A stretch of 52,599 nt of DNA from [Bacillus] enclensis (GCF_001456935.1 NZ_KQ758493.1:1-52599); one strand, 5' to 3'; shown: positions 1 to 9,339, numbered from the stretch's first letter. Program-made: numbers and translations. The notes: generated by a model not told the origin, from the sequence alone.

Positions 1-139
<139 letters not shown>

Positions 140-238
140 AAAGAGTCATTTTTAAATGAACAACACGGCAATACCGGTATTCTTGACATCAATCCTTTAT
201 CTAGTTTTGAAGGAACAAACCCTTCAATTGAATATTCG

Positions 239-355
<117 letters not shown>

Positions 356-434
356 GAATATAAAAATTTTTTGCACAATCTTACATCGGTATCATATAGT
401 GTGGTATACTCTATATAGTACCTAATCTTATCGT

Positions 435-508
<74 letters not shown>

Positions 509-564
509 TACCATTTTTGCAAAAACATAATATTGAAAGATATTTTGCTGACGCAAAAATCTTT

Positions 565-641
565 GGTCTGGTAGTTCAGTTGGTTAGAATGCCTGCCTGT
601 CACGCAGGAGGTCGCGGGTTCGAGTCCCGTCCAGACCGCCA
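565..641 (+). tRNA. tRNA-Asp (anticodon GTC)
   Basis: Acceptor stem GGTCTGG pairs with CCAGACC, anticodon loop CTGTCAC gives GTC, the T arm reads GGTTCGAGTCC, and the gene encodes its own GCCA end at 638-641. It sits 56 bases after tRNA-fMet and 15 bases before an intrinsic terminator. Confidence 0.95.
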
Positions 642-655
642 TTACTTTACACGTA

Positions 656-680
656 AACGAAACTTTTGTTTCGTTTTTTT
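656..680 (+). terminator. Intrinsic terminator of the rrn-tRNA transcript
   Basis: Hairpin CGAAAC-TTTT-GTTTCG followed by seven T. Its position right after tRNA-Asp suits termination of the rRNA/tRNA operon. Confidence 0.8.
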
Positions 681-767
681 ATTTGTCTTAATTCTTTATA
701 TTGATCACTGGAATGGAAGAGTGTGCGTGGCATGAAGAAGGGGTTTCTATCTAAGAATTTTATTTAG

Positions 768-893
768 AATCATTATTAAAAGATCATAAAGTTTTAAAAT
801 GGATCATATATTTTCAGAATGGATCATAAATCCTGAATTAGGATTATAAATCTGGAAAACGGCTCATAAATCCCCAAGCAAAGATCACGGGGT
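768..893. repeat. Array R1: degenerate direct repeat, 20-bp period
   Basis: Six units begin at 782, 802, 822, 842, 862 and 883, i.e. steps of 20, 20, 20, 20 and 21. The head of each unit is close to GATCATAAA (variants GATCATATA, GATTATAAA, GCTCATAAA) while the tail varies. No ORF crosses it in a plausible frame. Arrays R2 (11471-11655) and R3 (40121-40230) have the same period and similar heads. Confidence 0.7.
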
Positions 894-1092
894 GCTTCTG
901 GCCACCTAATTATAACCGTGAAAAGGAACTTTACGGAACTAGCAGCCCCAATTATGTATGAGTTTTTCAGAATACCTCAAAGAGTGCTGCAAAAACCCAA
1001 AAAAACCTTTTTCTTCCCTTAAATATGGACAACCATTCTCATACACTTTACTCAAATACCCCAAAAAGGGTAAACTACATATATACATTATC
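894..1092. other. Non-coding stretch between array R1 and tsaE terminator
   Basis: A loose inverted repeat (GGGGTGCT near 889, AGCAGCCCC near 942) and A/T-rich sequence with a run of As are the only structure seen. No gene or clear promoter could be supported. Confidence 0.4.
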
Positions 1093-1119
1093 CCTTAGGT
1101 GCTGTCCTAAGGTTTTTTT
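1093..1119 (+). terminator. Hairpin with T-run upstream of tsaE
   Basis: CCTTAGG, a six-base loop, CCTAAGG and seven T. It lies only 28 bases before the tsaE start codon, so it either ends a transcript coming from upstream or acts as an attenuator in the tsaE leader. Confidence 0.65.
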
Positions 1120-1147
1120 ATACTCTACTTAAGTTGAGGAGATAGAT

Positions 1148-1603
1148 ATGGACCAGTATGAAATGATGACGGAGAATCCCGAGGAGACGGGGGCATTTGC
1201 AGAGAGACTGGCACAATACCTTCAGCCTGGAGATGTGATAACATTGGAAGGTGATCTTGGTGCCGGGAAGACGACTTTCACGAAGGGGCTTGCGAAAGGG
1301 CTTGGAGTGAAAAGGACGGTGAACAGCCCTACGTTTACCATTATTAAAGAATATAAGGGGCGTCTGCCTTTTTATCATATGGATGTGTACCGCCTGGATG
1401 ATTCCTTTGAAGACTTGGGGTTTGATGAGTATTTTGAAGGTGAGGGAGTGACGGTCGTCGAATGGGCTCATTTGATTAAAGACCAGCTGCCGGGCGAATT
1501 GTTGAACTTGTCGATTTACAGGGAAGGCGACACGACCAGGAGAATTGTGTTAAAGCCTTACGGGCAAAGGTATAATGAGTTATGTAAGGAGATTGTTTCA
1601 TGA
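1148..1603 (+). CDS. tsaE: tRNA t6A biosynthesis ATPase TsaE
   Basis: 151 residues, the usual length for TsaE (YdiB in B. subtilis). A Walker A motif GDLGAGKTT occupies residues 35-43, the family motif HMDVYR residues 77-82, and the VVEWA strand with its acidic residue lies at 103-107. TsaE binds TsaB-TsaD and uses ATP hydrolysis to reset the complex that transfers threonylcarbamoyl to A37 of ANN-decoding tRNAs. The start is supported by GAGGAGA about 8 bases upstream. Its stop overlaps the start of tsaB (ATGA), so the genes are translationally coupled. First gene of the tsaE-tsaB-rimI-tsaD operon, an order conserved in Bacillus. Confidence 0.96.
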   Translation: MDQYEMMTENPEETGAFAERLAQYLQPGDVITLEGDLGAGKTTFTKGLAKGLGVKRTVNSPTFTIIKEYKGRLPFYHMDVYRLDDSFEDLGFDEYFEGEGVTVVEWAHLIKDQLPGELLNLSIYREGDTTRRIVLKPYGQRYNELCKEIVS

Positions 1604-2298
1604 AGATATTGTCGATCGATACCTCGAACTATCCTCTTGGGGTTGCGTTAATTGATGAAGAAAAAGTGATTGGTGAGTATATCACCAATTTTAAGAGAAA
1701 TCATTCTGTAAGGGCCATGCCTGCCGTTGAGCAGCTTTTGAAAGAGTGTGAGACGGAACCGAAAGAGCTGACGAAGATTGTGGTGGCGAATGGACCCGGT
1801 TCGTATACTGGGGTCCGAATAGGGGTCACGATGGCAAAGACACTTGCCTGGTCGCTGAATATACCGCTGGTCCCAGTATCCAGTCTGGCGGTGCTCGCTT
1901 CTTCCGGCCGCCATTTTAATGGTTTTATATCTCCTATCTTTGATGCTAGAAGAGGGCAGGTATATACAGGGTTGTATAAGTTTGAAGGAGATACGATCCA
2001 GCAGATTGAAGAAGACCGGAATCTCTTGCTCGCTGACTGGGTGGAAAAGCTGAAAGAGTATGACGGGGAGATTTTATTTGTCGGAAACGATGTCGGCATT
2101 CATGAGGCTGTTATAAAAGAAGTGCTGGGAGATCAGGCGAGGATCGCTCCTTTCGTGAGCCATAATCCACGTCCTTCCGAGCTTGCTTTTATAGGTGCCC
2201 AAATGGAAGAAAAGACAGCTCATGAAGTCGTTCCTAATTATATCCGCTTGGCTGAGGCTGAAGTGAAATGGTTAGAGGCACAAAAAAATTCTAAATAA
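1600..2298 (+). CDS. tsaB: tRNA t6A biosynthesis scaffold protein TsaB
   Basis: 232 residues with an ASKHA-type fold: the N-terminal strand LSIDTSNYPLGVAL (residues 4-17) and the motif GPGSYTGVRIG near residue 66 are typical of TsaB (YdiC). TsaB is a catalytically inactive paralogue of TsaD that dimerises with it and stabilises it. It overlaps tsaE by 4 bases. A short 20-base gap containing AAAAAGGA leads to rimI. Confidence 0.95.
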   Translation: MKILSIDTSNYPLGVALIDEEKVIGEYITNFKRNHSVRAMPAVEQLLKECETEPKELTKIVVANGPGSYTGVRIGVTMAKTLAWSLNIPLVPVSSLAVLASSGRHFNGFISPIFDARRGQVYTGLYKFEGDTIQQIEEDRNLLLADWVEKLKEYDGEILFVGNDVGIHEAVIKEVLGDQARIAPFVSHNPRPSELAFIGAQMEEKTAHEVVPNYIRLAEAEVKWLEAQKNSK

Positions 2299-2318
2299 GA
2301 AAAAGGATCGTTCAGGAT

Positions 2319-2756
2319 ATGGAAATTCGATTTATGACGGTTGATGATTTGGATGCAGTGATGGAAATCGAGCATCGTTCGTTCAGTATTCCGTGGACCC
2401 GTGAGGCCTTTTACAACGAAATAGAACAAAATCACCTGTCTACATATCTCGTCGTGGAGGACGGGGAGTGTATAGCCGGTTACTGCGGAGTCTGGCTTGT
2501 TGTGGATGAGGCGCATATCACGAATGTCGCGGTCCTGCCTGATTACAGGGGGAAAGGACTTGGTGAAGCGCTCATGAAGAGGATCATGGAGATTGCCAAA
2601 CAGGTCGGAGCCCGTGTGATGACACTTGAAGTCAGGGTGAGCAACGAGGCAGCGAAGGGGTTATATCGAAAGATGGGTTTTCAAGACGGTGGTATCCGGA
2701 AACGGTATTATTCAGATAATCAAGAAGATGCTTTAGTAATGTGGGTGAATTTATGA
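2319..2756 (+). CDS. rimI: Ribosomal-protein S18 alanine N-acetyltransferase RimI
   Basis: 145 residues of GNAT fold. The acetyl-CoA binding motif A is visible as [10 protein letters not shown] near residues 77-86, and a C-terminal [13 protein letters not shown] motif is the usual GNAT motif B. RimI acetylates the N-terminus of ribosomal protein S18; in Firmicutes it is habitually encoded between tsaB and tsaD. RBS AAAAAGGA lies upstream. Its stop TGA overlaps the ATG of tsaD. A role on other substrates cannot be excluded from sequence. Confidence 0.92.
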   Translation: MEIRFMTVDDLDAVMEIEHRSFSIPWTREAFYNEIEQNHLSTYLVVEDGECIAGYCGVWLVVDEAHITNVAVLPDYRGKGLGEALMKRIMEIAKQVGARVMTLEVRVSNEAAKGLYRKMGFQDGGIRKRYYSDNQEDALVMWVNL

Positions 2757-3769
2757 AAAAAGATACGTATGTGTTAGGAATAGAGACAAGTTGTGATGAA
2801 ACAGCCGTGGCCATCATCAAAAATGGTACGGAGATCGTGGTGAATATCGTTTCGTCCCAAATAGAAAGCCATAAGCGATTCGGCGGTGTGGTACCTGAAA
2901 TCGCTTCACGTCACCATGTAGAGCAGGTGACACTTGTGCTGGAAGAGGCACTGGAACAGTCAGAAATGACAATGGAAGAGATCGATTGCATTGCTGTCAC
3001 AGAAGGGCCCGGTCTGGTAGGGGCGCTGCTTATCGGTGTGAATGCTGCAAAGGCTCTTGCATTTGCTCATAGCAAGCCGCTGGTCGGCGTCCATCATATC
3101 GCGGGGCATATCTACGCAAACCGTCTGGTGGAAGAAATGAAGTTCCCGCTGTTGTCGCTTGTCGTTTCAGGGGGACATACAGAGCTCGTGCTGATGAAGG
3201 AGCACGGTTCTTTCGAGGTCATCGGCGAAACGCGCGATGATGCGGCAGGAGAGGCTTACGATAAGGTGGCAAGAACGTTGAGCCTTCCTTATCCGGGAGG
3301 TCCTCATATCGACCGTCTGGCCCATGAAGGGGAGCCGGTGCTTGACCTTCCACGGGCATGGCTCGAAGAAGGGTCATATGATTTCAGTTTCAGCGGATTG
3401 AAATCGGCTGTTATCAACACGCTTCATAATGCAAAGCAAAAAGGCCAGACCATTTATCCACAAGATCTTGCCGCAAGCTTCCAGGCCAGTGTAATCGATG
3501 TACTGGTTACAAAAACGGTAAGGGCTGTGAATGAGTATAAAGTGGAACAACTGCTGCTGGCAGGAGGAGTGGCTGCCAATAAAGGGCTTAGGGCTGCTTT
3601 GGAAGAAGCGTTCAAGGAACTGGATACAGAGCTTGTCATTCCACCGTTATCCCTGTGTACAGATAATGCCGCGATGATTGCTGCCGCAGGTACTGTATTG
3701 TTTGAGCAAGGCAAAAGAGGGGATATGGCGATGAACGCCAATCCTGGTTTGGATATTGAGGATTTTTGA
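2753..3769 (+). CDS. tsaD: tRNA N6-adenosine threonylcarbamoyltransferase TsaD
   Basis: 338 residues from the ATG at 2753, which overlaps rimI as ATGA; an upstream in-frame start at 2741 would lie inside rimI and is less likely. The protein begins with the strand [13 protein letters not shown], carries the metal-binding HIAGH (HxxxH), the nucleotide loop SGGHTELV, and the C-terminal [10 protein letters not shown]. TsaD is the catalytic subunit that transfers the threonylcarbamoyl moiety of threonylcarbamoyl-AMP to A37 of tRNA. Last gene of the operon; a terminator follows within 10 bases. Confidence 0.97.
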   Translation: MKKDTYVLGIETSCDETAVAIIKNGTEIVVNIVSSQIESHKRFGGVVPEIASRHHVEQVTLVLEEALEQSEMTMEEIDCIAVTEGPGLVGALLIGVNAAKALAFAHSKPLVGVHHIAGHIYANRLVEEMKFPLLSLVVSGGHTELVLMKEHGSFEVIGETRDDAAGEAYDKVARTLSLPYPGGPHIDRLAHEGEPVLDLPRAWLEEGSYDFSFSGLKSAVINTLHNAKQKGQTIYPQDLAASFQASVIDVLVTKTVRAVNEYKVEQLLLAGGVAANKGLRAALEEAFKELDTELVIPPLSLCTDNAAMIAAAGTVLFEQGKRGDMAMNANPGLDIEDF

Positions 3770-3776
3770 TTTGGTA

Positions 3777-3817
3777 AAGCTTCGATGGGGTGCCTCCACC
3801 TTGTCGGGGCTTTTTTT
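3777..3817 (+). terminator. Terminator after tsaD
   Basis: Imperfect hairpin: AAGCTTCGATGGGGTG, loop CCTC, CACCTTGTCGGGGCTT, then seven T. Confidence 0.8.
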
Positions 3818-3831
3818 AGGGAACATACGTT

Positions 3832-4056
3832 TTATCAACAGTCTGTGGATAATTTGTTAATAACTTGGGATAAGATGTGAACACCTTGTGAAAAAGATAT
3901 GGGTAATTCCATGTGGAATTGTGCATAACTGTGGATTTGTCTGTGGATAATGTGGAAAACTTCTAAGAACAACGTTTCGTCAACATTCGACATGTGGATA
4001 TCCATGTGGAATAAAGAAGGTTTGAGTGATGTGATTTCACTCAAACCTGTGGATTA
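3832..4056. promoter_or_regulatory. DnaA-box cluster between tsaD and the ABC-F gene
   Basis: The DnaA-box consensus TTATNCACA (complement TGTGNATAA) is matched exactly at 3844-3852, 3920-3928 and 3942-3950. One-mismatch copies are at 3832-3840 (opposite orientation), 3951-3959, 3993-4001 and 4048-4056, with weaker TGTGGAATT copies at 3912 and 4005. Most share one orientation. In B. subtilis, DnaA-box clusters outside oriC titrate or regulate DnaA, and I recall one near this gene (gcp), though I cannot confirm it here. Confidence 0.8.
4021..4045 (-). terminator. Possible terminator of the ABC-F gene
   Basis: Perfect inverted repeat TTTGAGTGA / TCACTCAAA just beyond the stop of the minus-strand gene. 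The following T tract on that strand is weak (CCTTCTTTATT), so termination is uncertain. Confidence 0.45.
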
Positions 4057-6000
4057 CTGTTCTTCTTGGAGAAGTTCCTCGAGTTCAGTCCATTCTTCAA
4101 GGAGCTCATCGAGTTCTTCCTTGGAAGAGTTCAACTTGTCGTTGATTTCCTGGACTTTTTCGTGGTCCTGGAAGATGACGGGGTCACACAGCAATTCTTC
4201 TTGTTCTGCAATGACTGTTTCAAGTTCTTCCATCCGTGTCTCGATTTCCTCGACCCTTCTACGGCGCTGACGTTCGAGTTTCTTAGCCTCTTTGTCAATT
4301 TTATGATTTTGCTTTTGCTGGGTGGCCGCACCAGGTGCAGGCTGCCCTTTTTCTATTTGTTCCAGAGCCGCGAGTTCTTCCTGTTCCTGGAGCTTCTCTA
4401 CATAATAGTTATAATCGCCGAGGTACTCGGTGGAACCATTTTTCGAGAGTTCAAGCACTTTGGTGGCGATCCGGTTGATGAAGTAACGGTCATGTGAAAC
4501 AAAAAGTATCGTTCCGGGATAACCGATCAAGGCATTTTCAAGGACTTCTTTGCTGTCGAGGTCCAGGTGGTTCGTCGGCTCATCAAGGATGAGGACATTG
4601 CCCTTTTCCATCATTAATTTTGAGAGTGCGAGCCTGGCTTTTTCGCCCCCGCTTAAAGTCGAAACAGGCTTCAGAACATCTTCCCCTGAAAACAGGAAGT
4701 TTCCGAGTACAGTCCGGATTTCCTTCTCGTTTTTCATCGGATATTCATCCCAAAGTTCATTGAGAACAGTTTTATTCGATGAAAGGTCGGCCTGCTCCTG
4801 ATCGTAGTAGCTAATTGAGACGTTCGATCCGAACTTGAAGTCTCCCGCTAACGGCTTCAGTTTATCCACAAGTGTCTTCAGCAGGGTGGATTTACCGATT
4901 CCATTCGGTCCCACGAGAGCGATGCTGTCTCCTTTTTTTACGGAGAAGTCGATGTGGCTCGAGATGATGTCCTGAGCTTCGTATCCAATCGACAGGTCAT
5001 TCACTTTGAGCACATCGTTTCCGCTTTGGCGATCGATATCGAATGAGAAGGTGGCAGATTTCTCATCACCGAGCGGCTTGTCCATCAAATCCATGCGCTC
5101 GAGTTTCTTTCGGCGGCTCTGAGCCATCTTGGTCGTGGAGGCACGGGCGATGTTGCGCTGGATGAAGTCTTCGAGCTTTGCGACTTCCTGCTGCTGGCGC
5201 TCATAGAGTTTGACATCTTTTTCGTATTCTTCCGCTTTCTGCTGAAGATACCTGCTGTAGTTCCCGATGTACTTCCTGCTCCGCCTGCGCGAGATTTCGT
5301 AGACCTGGTTGACGACGCTGTCCAGGAAATAACGGTCATGGGAAACGATCAGGACAGCCCCTTCATAGCTCTGAAGGTAAGTCTCCAGCCAGGAGAGGGT
5401 TTCGATATCCAGATGGTTGGTCGGCTCATCGAGGATGAGGATATCCGGCTTTGTCAGGAGCAGCTTCCCTAGTGCTAGACGGGTTTTCTGTCCTCCGCTC
5501 AGCGTGGAGATTTTAGTATCATAGTCGAAGTCGGCAAAGTTCAATCCGTGAAGGACGGATCTGATATCCGCTTCATATTGGTAGCCCCCTGATTCTTTGA
5601 AGCTGACCTGAAGCTCATCGTATTCTTTCAGAACCCGCTGATACAGCTCCTCGTTTTCATAAACGGACGGATCTGCCATTTTTGTTTCAAGAACACGGAG
5701 CTGTTTTTCCTGAGCTCGCAGATCTTCGAAGACAGTCAGCATTTCCTCCCAGATCGAAAGCTCGGATTCAAGGCCCGTATTCTGGGCGAGATAACCGATC
5801 GATACGCCTTTTGGCTTGGTGATTTCACCGTCATCATATGAAAGCTGGCCGGCGATTATTTTTAAAAGAGTGGACTTCCCGGCGCCATTGCGGCCGACGA
5901 GTGCAACCCTGTCCCTTGTCTGTATTTCAAGTTTGATGTTCGATAAGATATTATCTGCACCAAAGTTTTTGCTAAGTTGATTCACTTGTAGTAGAATCAT
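4054..6000 (-). CDS. ydiF: ABC-F family ATPase (YdiF-like)
   Basis: 648 residues with two ABC domains and no membrane segment, the ABC-F plan. Domain 1: Walker A GRNGAGKST, signature LSGGQKTRLAL, Walker B ILILDEPTNHLD. Domain 2: GPNGIGKST, LSGGEKARLAL, VLILDEPTNHLD. A charged linker joins them, and the last ~90 residues are a predicted coiled coil rich in E, K and R. ABC-F proteins act on the ribosome (translation factors or antibiotic protection); the exact role of YdiF is less established. Start supported by GAGGTGAAA. It is transcribed against the tsa operon, from a promoter at about 6028-6057. Confidence 0.93.
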   Translation of the reverse strand: MILLQVNQLSKNFGADNILSNIKLEIQTRDRVALVGRNGAGKSTLLKIIAGQLSYDDGEITKPKGVSIGYLAQNTGLESELSIWEEMLTVFEDLRAQEKQLRVLETKMADPSVYENEELYQRVLKEYDELQVSFKESGGYQYEADIRSVLHGLNFADFDYDTKISTLSGGQKTRLALGKLLLTKPDILILDEPTNHLDIETLSWLETYLQSYEGAVLIVSHDRYFLDSVVNQVYEISRRRSRKYIGNYSRYLQQKAEEYEKDVKLYERQQQEVAKLEDFIQRNIARASTTKMAQSRRKKLERMDLMDKPLGDEKSATFSFDIDRQSGNDVLKVNDLSIGYEAQDIISSHIDFSVKKGDSIALVGPNGIGKSTLLKTLVDKLKPLAGDFKFGSNVSISYYDQEQADLSSNKTVLNELWDEYPMKNEKEIRTVLGNFLFSGEDVLKPVSTLSGGEKARLALSKLMMEKGNVLILDEPTNHLDLDSKEVLENALIGYPGTILFVSHDRYFINRIATKVLELSKNGSTEYLGDYNYYVEKLQEQEELAALEQIEKGQPAPGAATQQKQNHKIDKEAKKLERQRRRRVEEIETRMEELETVIAEQEELLCDPVIFQDHEKVQEINDKLNSSKEELDELLEEWTELEELLQEEQ

Positions 6001-6027
6001 GACGTTTCACCTCTGTTTCATAGTGCT

Positions 6028-6057
6028 AGTGTACCGTATTTGTGAGGAGAACGGCAA
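6028..6057 (-). promoter_or_regulatory. Candidate sigma-A promoter of the ABC-F gene
   Basis: On the minus strand TTGCCG (6057-6052), an 18-base spacer and TACACT (6033-6028), about 28 bases before the start codon. Confidence 0.5.
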
Positions 6058-6224
6058 TGATACATGTCCAGGAATGACTATTAATCTTCACACATATAGG
6101 ATAGAATATAGTGTATGATGGGTAGGAGAGCGTGAGAAAAAGATTAATTGTTATTTTGGAAGCGTTCACAGACTGGCGGGTGTCCAACGTAACGAGGTTT
6201 TGAATAGATGTGGGGGAATACGAA

Positions 6225-6902
6225 ATGAATCAGGATACAACGAAAATTCCACAGGCAACGGCGAAGCGGCTGCCGCTTTATTACCGTTTCATCAAGAATT
6301 TATACTCATCGGGTAAGCAGAGGGTGTCATCCAAGGAATTGAGTGAAGCAGTGAAGGTTGATTCTGCCACGATCCGCAGGGACTTTTCCTATTTCGGTGC
6401 ATTAGGGAAAAAGGGTTATGGATATAATGTAAACTATCTTCTCTCTTTTTTCAGAAAGACGCTTGATCAGGATGCACTGACAAAGGTTGTGCTGATCGGG
6501 GTCGGGAATCTGGGTACCGCCTTTCTCAATTATAATTTTATAAAAAACAATAATACGAAGATCGAGATGGCGTTCGAAGTGGATGAGTCCAAAGTTGGGA
6601 CACAGGTCGGCGATGTTCCGGTCTATCACCTGGATGACCTTGAAGAGAAGCTCGAAGATCAGAATATTGAAGTGGCGATCCTGACAGTGCCGGCTTCTTC
6701 TGCTCAGAACATCACAGACCGGCTGGTATCCTCAAAGATCAAGGGGATCCTGAACTTTACACCGGCAAGGCTGACGGTGCCGGATCATATCCGCATCCAT
6801 CATATTGATTTGGCAGTGGAACTGCAGTCACTGGTATACTTTTTGAAACATTATTCAGAGGATGACACGGAAATGTCACAAGATGGAATCATATCGGAAT
6901 AG
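6225..6902 (+). CDS. rex: Redox-sensing transcriptional repressor Rex
   Basis: 225 residues. Residues 1-80 form the winged helix ([15 protein letters not shown] and [12 protein letters not shown] are near-identical to known Rex); the Rossmann loop [12 protein letters not shown] binds NADH/NAD+. Rex represses fermentative and respiratory genes when NAD+ is high and is released by NADH. The start at 6225 aligns with the B. subtilis N-terminus and has GGGGGAA ahead of it; an in-frame GTG at 6210 is the alternative. It sits 54 bases upstream of tatA, probably as its own unit. Confidence 0.95.
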   Translation: MNQDTTKIPQATAKRLPLYYRFIKNLYSSGKQRVSSKELSEAVKVDSATIRRDFSYFGALGKKGYGYNVNYLLSFFRKTLDQDALTKVVLIGVGNLGTAFLNYNFIKNNNTKIEMAFEVDESKVGTQVGDVPVYHLDDLEEKLEDQNIEVAILTVPASSAQNITDRLVSSKIKGILNFTPARLTVPDHIRIHHIDLAVELQSLVYFLKHYSEDDTEMSQDGIISE

Positions 6903-6956
6903 CCATTTCATATGATTTACGATATGATAGAGATGTAAAAGAGGAGGTGTCTCATT

Positions 6957-7124
6957 ATGCCAGGTCCAGGTAGCCTCGTATTAATCGCTATTGTTGCTTT
7001 ACTGATTTTTGGCCCTAAGAAATTGCCGGAACTCGGAAAAGCATTCGGAAATACTTTACGTGAGTTCAAAAATGCAACAAAAGGCTTAGCAGATGATGAC
7101 GATAAATCAAAAGATGCTAAGTAA
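6957..7124 (+). CDS. tatA: Twin-arginine translocase pore subunit TatA
   Basis: Small 55-residue protein. One N-terminal membrane helix (SLVLIAIVALLIFG), the FGPKKLPELGKAFG hinge and an amphipathic helix, then an acidic D/K-rich tail are the TatA plan. RBS GAGGAGGTG lies about 7 bases upstream. With TatC 18 bases downstream it forms a minimal TatA-TatC translocase exporting folded proteins with twin-arginine signals, as TatAy/TatCy do in B. subtilis. Confidence 0.94.
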   Translation: MPGPGSLVLIAIVALLIFGPKKLPELGKAFGNTLREFKNATKGLADDDDKSKDAK

Positions 7125-7142
7125 TAGAGTAGGATGAACGCC

Positions 7143-7916
7143 ATGAGTCAAAGTCAGAAAGAAATGACATTGTATGAGCATATAGGAGAATTGCAAAAAC
7201 GACTCATGATTGTAGTCGTTTTCTTCTTGTTGGCGGTCATCGCAGGCTTCTTCCTTGCAGGTCCGCTGATTACATATTTACAGCATGCCGATGAAGCAAA
7301 AGAGATGACCATGAATGCATTCAGGGTGACAGATCCGCTTAAAATTTACATGGAGATGATCATCTTCATCGCCGTGCTCATCACGTCGCCGGTCATCCTT
7401 TATCAGGTATGGTCATTTGTTTCACCCGGTCTTTATGAACGGGAAAGAAAGGTAACGCTCAGCTACATACCGGTGTCGGTCCTTCTTTTTCTTGCAGGGT
7501 TGTCCTTTTCGTACTTCATCCTGTTTCCTTATGTGGTGAAGTTCATGATGGGACTATCTGAGAATCTCGAGATTCAGCAGGTCATCGGTATCAATGAGTA
7601 CTTTCATTTCTTATTTCAAATAACGATTCCATTCGGCTTTTTATTTCAGCTGCCGGTCGTGATGCTGTTTTTGACAAGGCTTGGGATCATCACCCCTATG
7701 GTGATGGCAAAAGCAAGGAAGGTCGCTTACTTTGCGCTTTTCATCATTGCAGCCTTCATCACGCCGCCGGACATCATCTCTCACTTGATGGTGACCGTGC
7801 CTTTATTCATCCTTTATGAAATCAGCATCTGGATTTCAAAGATCGGATATAAAAAGGTACTGGAAGCGGAACAGAAGCTTGAAATCGAACAATATGAAGA
7901 TATAAATAAGGATTGA
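7143..7916 (+). CDS. tatC: Twin-arginine translocase receptor subunit TatC
   Basis: 257 residues from the ATG at 7143 (GTAGGA RBS; an ATG three codons earlier is possible). Six membrane segments are visible. The hallmark EHIGELQKRL N-terminus, FVSPGLYERERK periplasmic-side loop and FLFQLPVVMLFLTRLG are TatC signatures and most resemble TatCy. TatC recognises the twin-arginine signal peptide and recruits TatA. Ends at a bidirectional terminator shared with ydiK. Confidence 0.95.
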   Translation: MSQSQKEMTLYEHIGELQKRLMIVVVFFLLAVIAGFFLAGPLITYLQHADEAKEMTMNAFRVTDPLKIYMEMIIFIAVLITSPVILYQVWSFVSPGLYERERKVTLSYIPVSVLLFLAGLSFSYFILFPYVVKFMMGLSENLEIQQVIGINEYFHFLFQITIPFGFLFQLPVVMLFLTRLGIITPMVMAKARKVAYFALFIIAAFITPPDIISHLMVTVPLFILYEISIWISKIGYKKVLEAEQKLEIEQYEDINKD

Positions 7917-7944
7917 TCCCCGCGGGGACCAATCCTTATTTTTT
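7905..7944. terminator. Bidirectional terminator between tatC and ydiK
   Basis: Long hairpin, AATAAGGATTG with CAATCCTTATT around a CCCCGCGGGG core, flanked by T on the plus strand; the arms serve convergent tatC and ydiK. Confidence 0.8.
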
Positions 7945-8142
7945 ATTATTGATTTGTTTCTTGATCTTGAAATGAATCATGATCATCCTGAGTCCAGACC
8001 CGAAATCAAGGGTGGCCAGAAAGACCAGCATATAAGTGAAAAATCCCCAACCATCATCTCTTACATTCTGTACTGCAAAGTATGTGAAAAGTATTCCGAG
8101 CAGGAGATAGATCACTCCAGAGAAAAGCGGTGATCTTCTCAT
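7936..8142 (-). CDS. ydiK: Small membrane protein YdiK (DUF4305-like)
   Basis: 68 residues with two hydrophobic segments (SGVIYLLLGILFTYFAV and FFTYMLVFLATLDFG). Size, content and the position beside the CPBP protein match YdiK of Bacillus. Function is not known. Its start overlaps the ydiL stop (ATGA-type overlap at 8139-8142), so the two are co-translated. Confidence 0.8.
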   Translation of the reverse strand: MRRSPLFSGVIYLLLGILFTYFAVQNVRDDGWGFFTYMLVFLATLDFGSGLRMIMIHFKIKKQINNKK

Positions 8143-8882
8143 GAAAATAATCCTCCAATAAATCCTTGAATTTGTTCTGCTTCTTTCATGATCTTCTGAA
8201 TATCGTCCTTATAGATAGATTGTATCAGCACGACAGATGTATTCATCGCGACATGAGCAAAAATTGGCACGAGTATTCTCTTTGTCCTTACATATAGAAA
8301 CGCAAAAGTGAATCCCATGGCCGAATACAAGATGACATGTTCCGGTTCAAAATGCGCAAGGGCAAAAATGACGGAACTGATCAATGCTGCAAAGAAGAAA
8401 TGCATCTTCTCATACAGGACGCCGAAAATGATTTTCCTGAACACGATCTCCTCAAGGATCGGTCCGATCACGGCGGCAACAAGCATCGAAACGGGAACCT
8501 TTTCAATGATCCCGATAATCATCTGCGTATTTTCCGAGCCCATCTTAATGCCGAGTGCATACTCAATCTGAATCGCAATGGACTGTGCGAAGAAAGCGAT
8601 GAAAATCCCTGCAATCGCCCAGCCGATCGAACTGCCGGCATTGAGGGGAGCACTTCTTTCAAGCCGGGTGCTTGTTTCACTCTTCCGCAGGATGCTCCAA
8701 ACGACAATCAAGGTCAGTGTAAAGCTGATCACTAGCCAGTAACCCGGTACAAGCTGCTTCACCTGGTCTGCAGGCTCGCCCATCACATCCGTCCCGATCT
8801 TATAAAGGAGCGGGACCCCGACAATACTCGAAAGCTGCATCACAATATACGCAATCAATATATATCCAAAATGTTTTTTCAA
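8139..8882 (-). CDS. ydiL: CPBP-family intramembrane protease-like protein YdiL
   Basis: 247 residues if translated from the TTG at 8882, which has a strong AAAGGAGA eight bases upstream on the minus strand; an ATG 33 bases further up has no such site. The CPBP/Abi motifs are all present: EEIVFRK (EExxxR), FALAHFEPEH (FxxxH) and a final HVAMN. About 6-7 membrane segments. Family members are prenyl-protein/type II CAAX-like glutamic proteases, some giving bacteriocin self-immunity; the substrate of this one is unknown. Confidence 0.85.
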   Translation of the reverse strand: MKKHFGYILIAYIVMQLSSIVGVPLLYKIGTDVMGEPADQVKQLVPGYWLVISFTLTLIVVWSILRKSETSTRLERSAPLNAGSSIGWAIAGIFIAFFAQSIAIQIEYALGIKMGSENTQMIIGIIEKVPVSMLVAAVIGPILEEIVFRKIIFGVLYEKMHFFFAALISSVIFALAHFEPEHVILYSAMGFTFAFLYVRTKRILVPIFAHVAMNTSVVLIQSIYKDDIQKIMKEAEQIQGFIGGLFS

Positions 8883-9040
8883 CGTTACGTCTCCTTTAAT
8901 CATCATCTTGTTCAATTCTACTAAGAAATCGATGAGTGTTCAAATCGTAGGGGTTTTAGCGTGGATTTCCGATTTTGTGAGAGTTGTTATTGTAATTTTG
9001 TTTTAGGAGTGAATTAGTCATTTCTCCTTACACTTTCTGA

Positions 9041-9168
9041 GTTGATTGTAGCGGAAGGTGCTCGACTCCTGCGGGATTTGCGGGAGAGGTGAGACCCCGC
9101 AGGAGCGCAGCGACGAGGAGGCTCACCGCCCGCCCCGCGGAAAGCGAGCACCTGCAGCGGAAATCAAC
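9041..9168. repeat. Interspersed palindromic repeat family A, copy 1
   Basis: About 128 bases bounded by GTTGATT and AATCAAC, with nested inverted repeats (GGTGCTCG with CGAGCACC; CTCCTGCGGG with CCCGCAGGAG). The same plan recurs at 13688, 34371, 35638/37269 (interrupted) and 45105. An ORF across it on the minus strand is a by-product of the GC-rich repeat. Confidence 0.85.
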
Positions 9169-9273
9169 GGCCCGCTTTAAGGCTGGAAAAGGAATAGAAA
9201 GACAAACCCAAACATAGTATAGAGAGGTGTGAAAAAAGGAGGAAAATGACGAAAAAAATTTTAAGCAGGACTC

Positions 9274-9302
9274 TTGCAAAATGAAAACGAATTAATTATT
9301 AT
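9274..9302 (+). promoter_or_regulatory. groESL sigma-A promoter
   Basis: TTGCAA at 9274-9279, 17-base spacer, TATTAT at 9297-9302, immediately upstream of the CIRCE operator. Confidence 0.65.
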
Positions 9303-9312
9303 AATAATTGTG

Positions 9313-9339
9313 TTAGCACTCACGATGAACGAGTGCTAA
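9313..9339. promoter_or_regulatory. CIRCE operator (HrcA site)
   Basis: Perfect TTAGCACTC-N9-GAGTGCTAA, the CIRCE consensus, between the promoter and groES. HrcA bound here represses the operon; heat stress relieves it through GroEL titration. Confidence 0.97.

Noticed and set aside
517..735. ORF overlapping tRNA-Asp
   Set aside because: The frame runs through a clear tRNA and terminator.
898..916. TGGCCACCTAAT-ATAACC resembling the IS110 end near 37202-37217
   Set aside because: A 12-base exact match is expected about by chance at this scale; no further similarity or element remnant seen.
9028..9279. Minus-strand ORF in the groESL upstream region
   Set aside because: It lies across repeat A1 with no RBS or family resemblance, and overlaps the groESL promoter.
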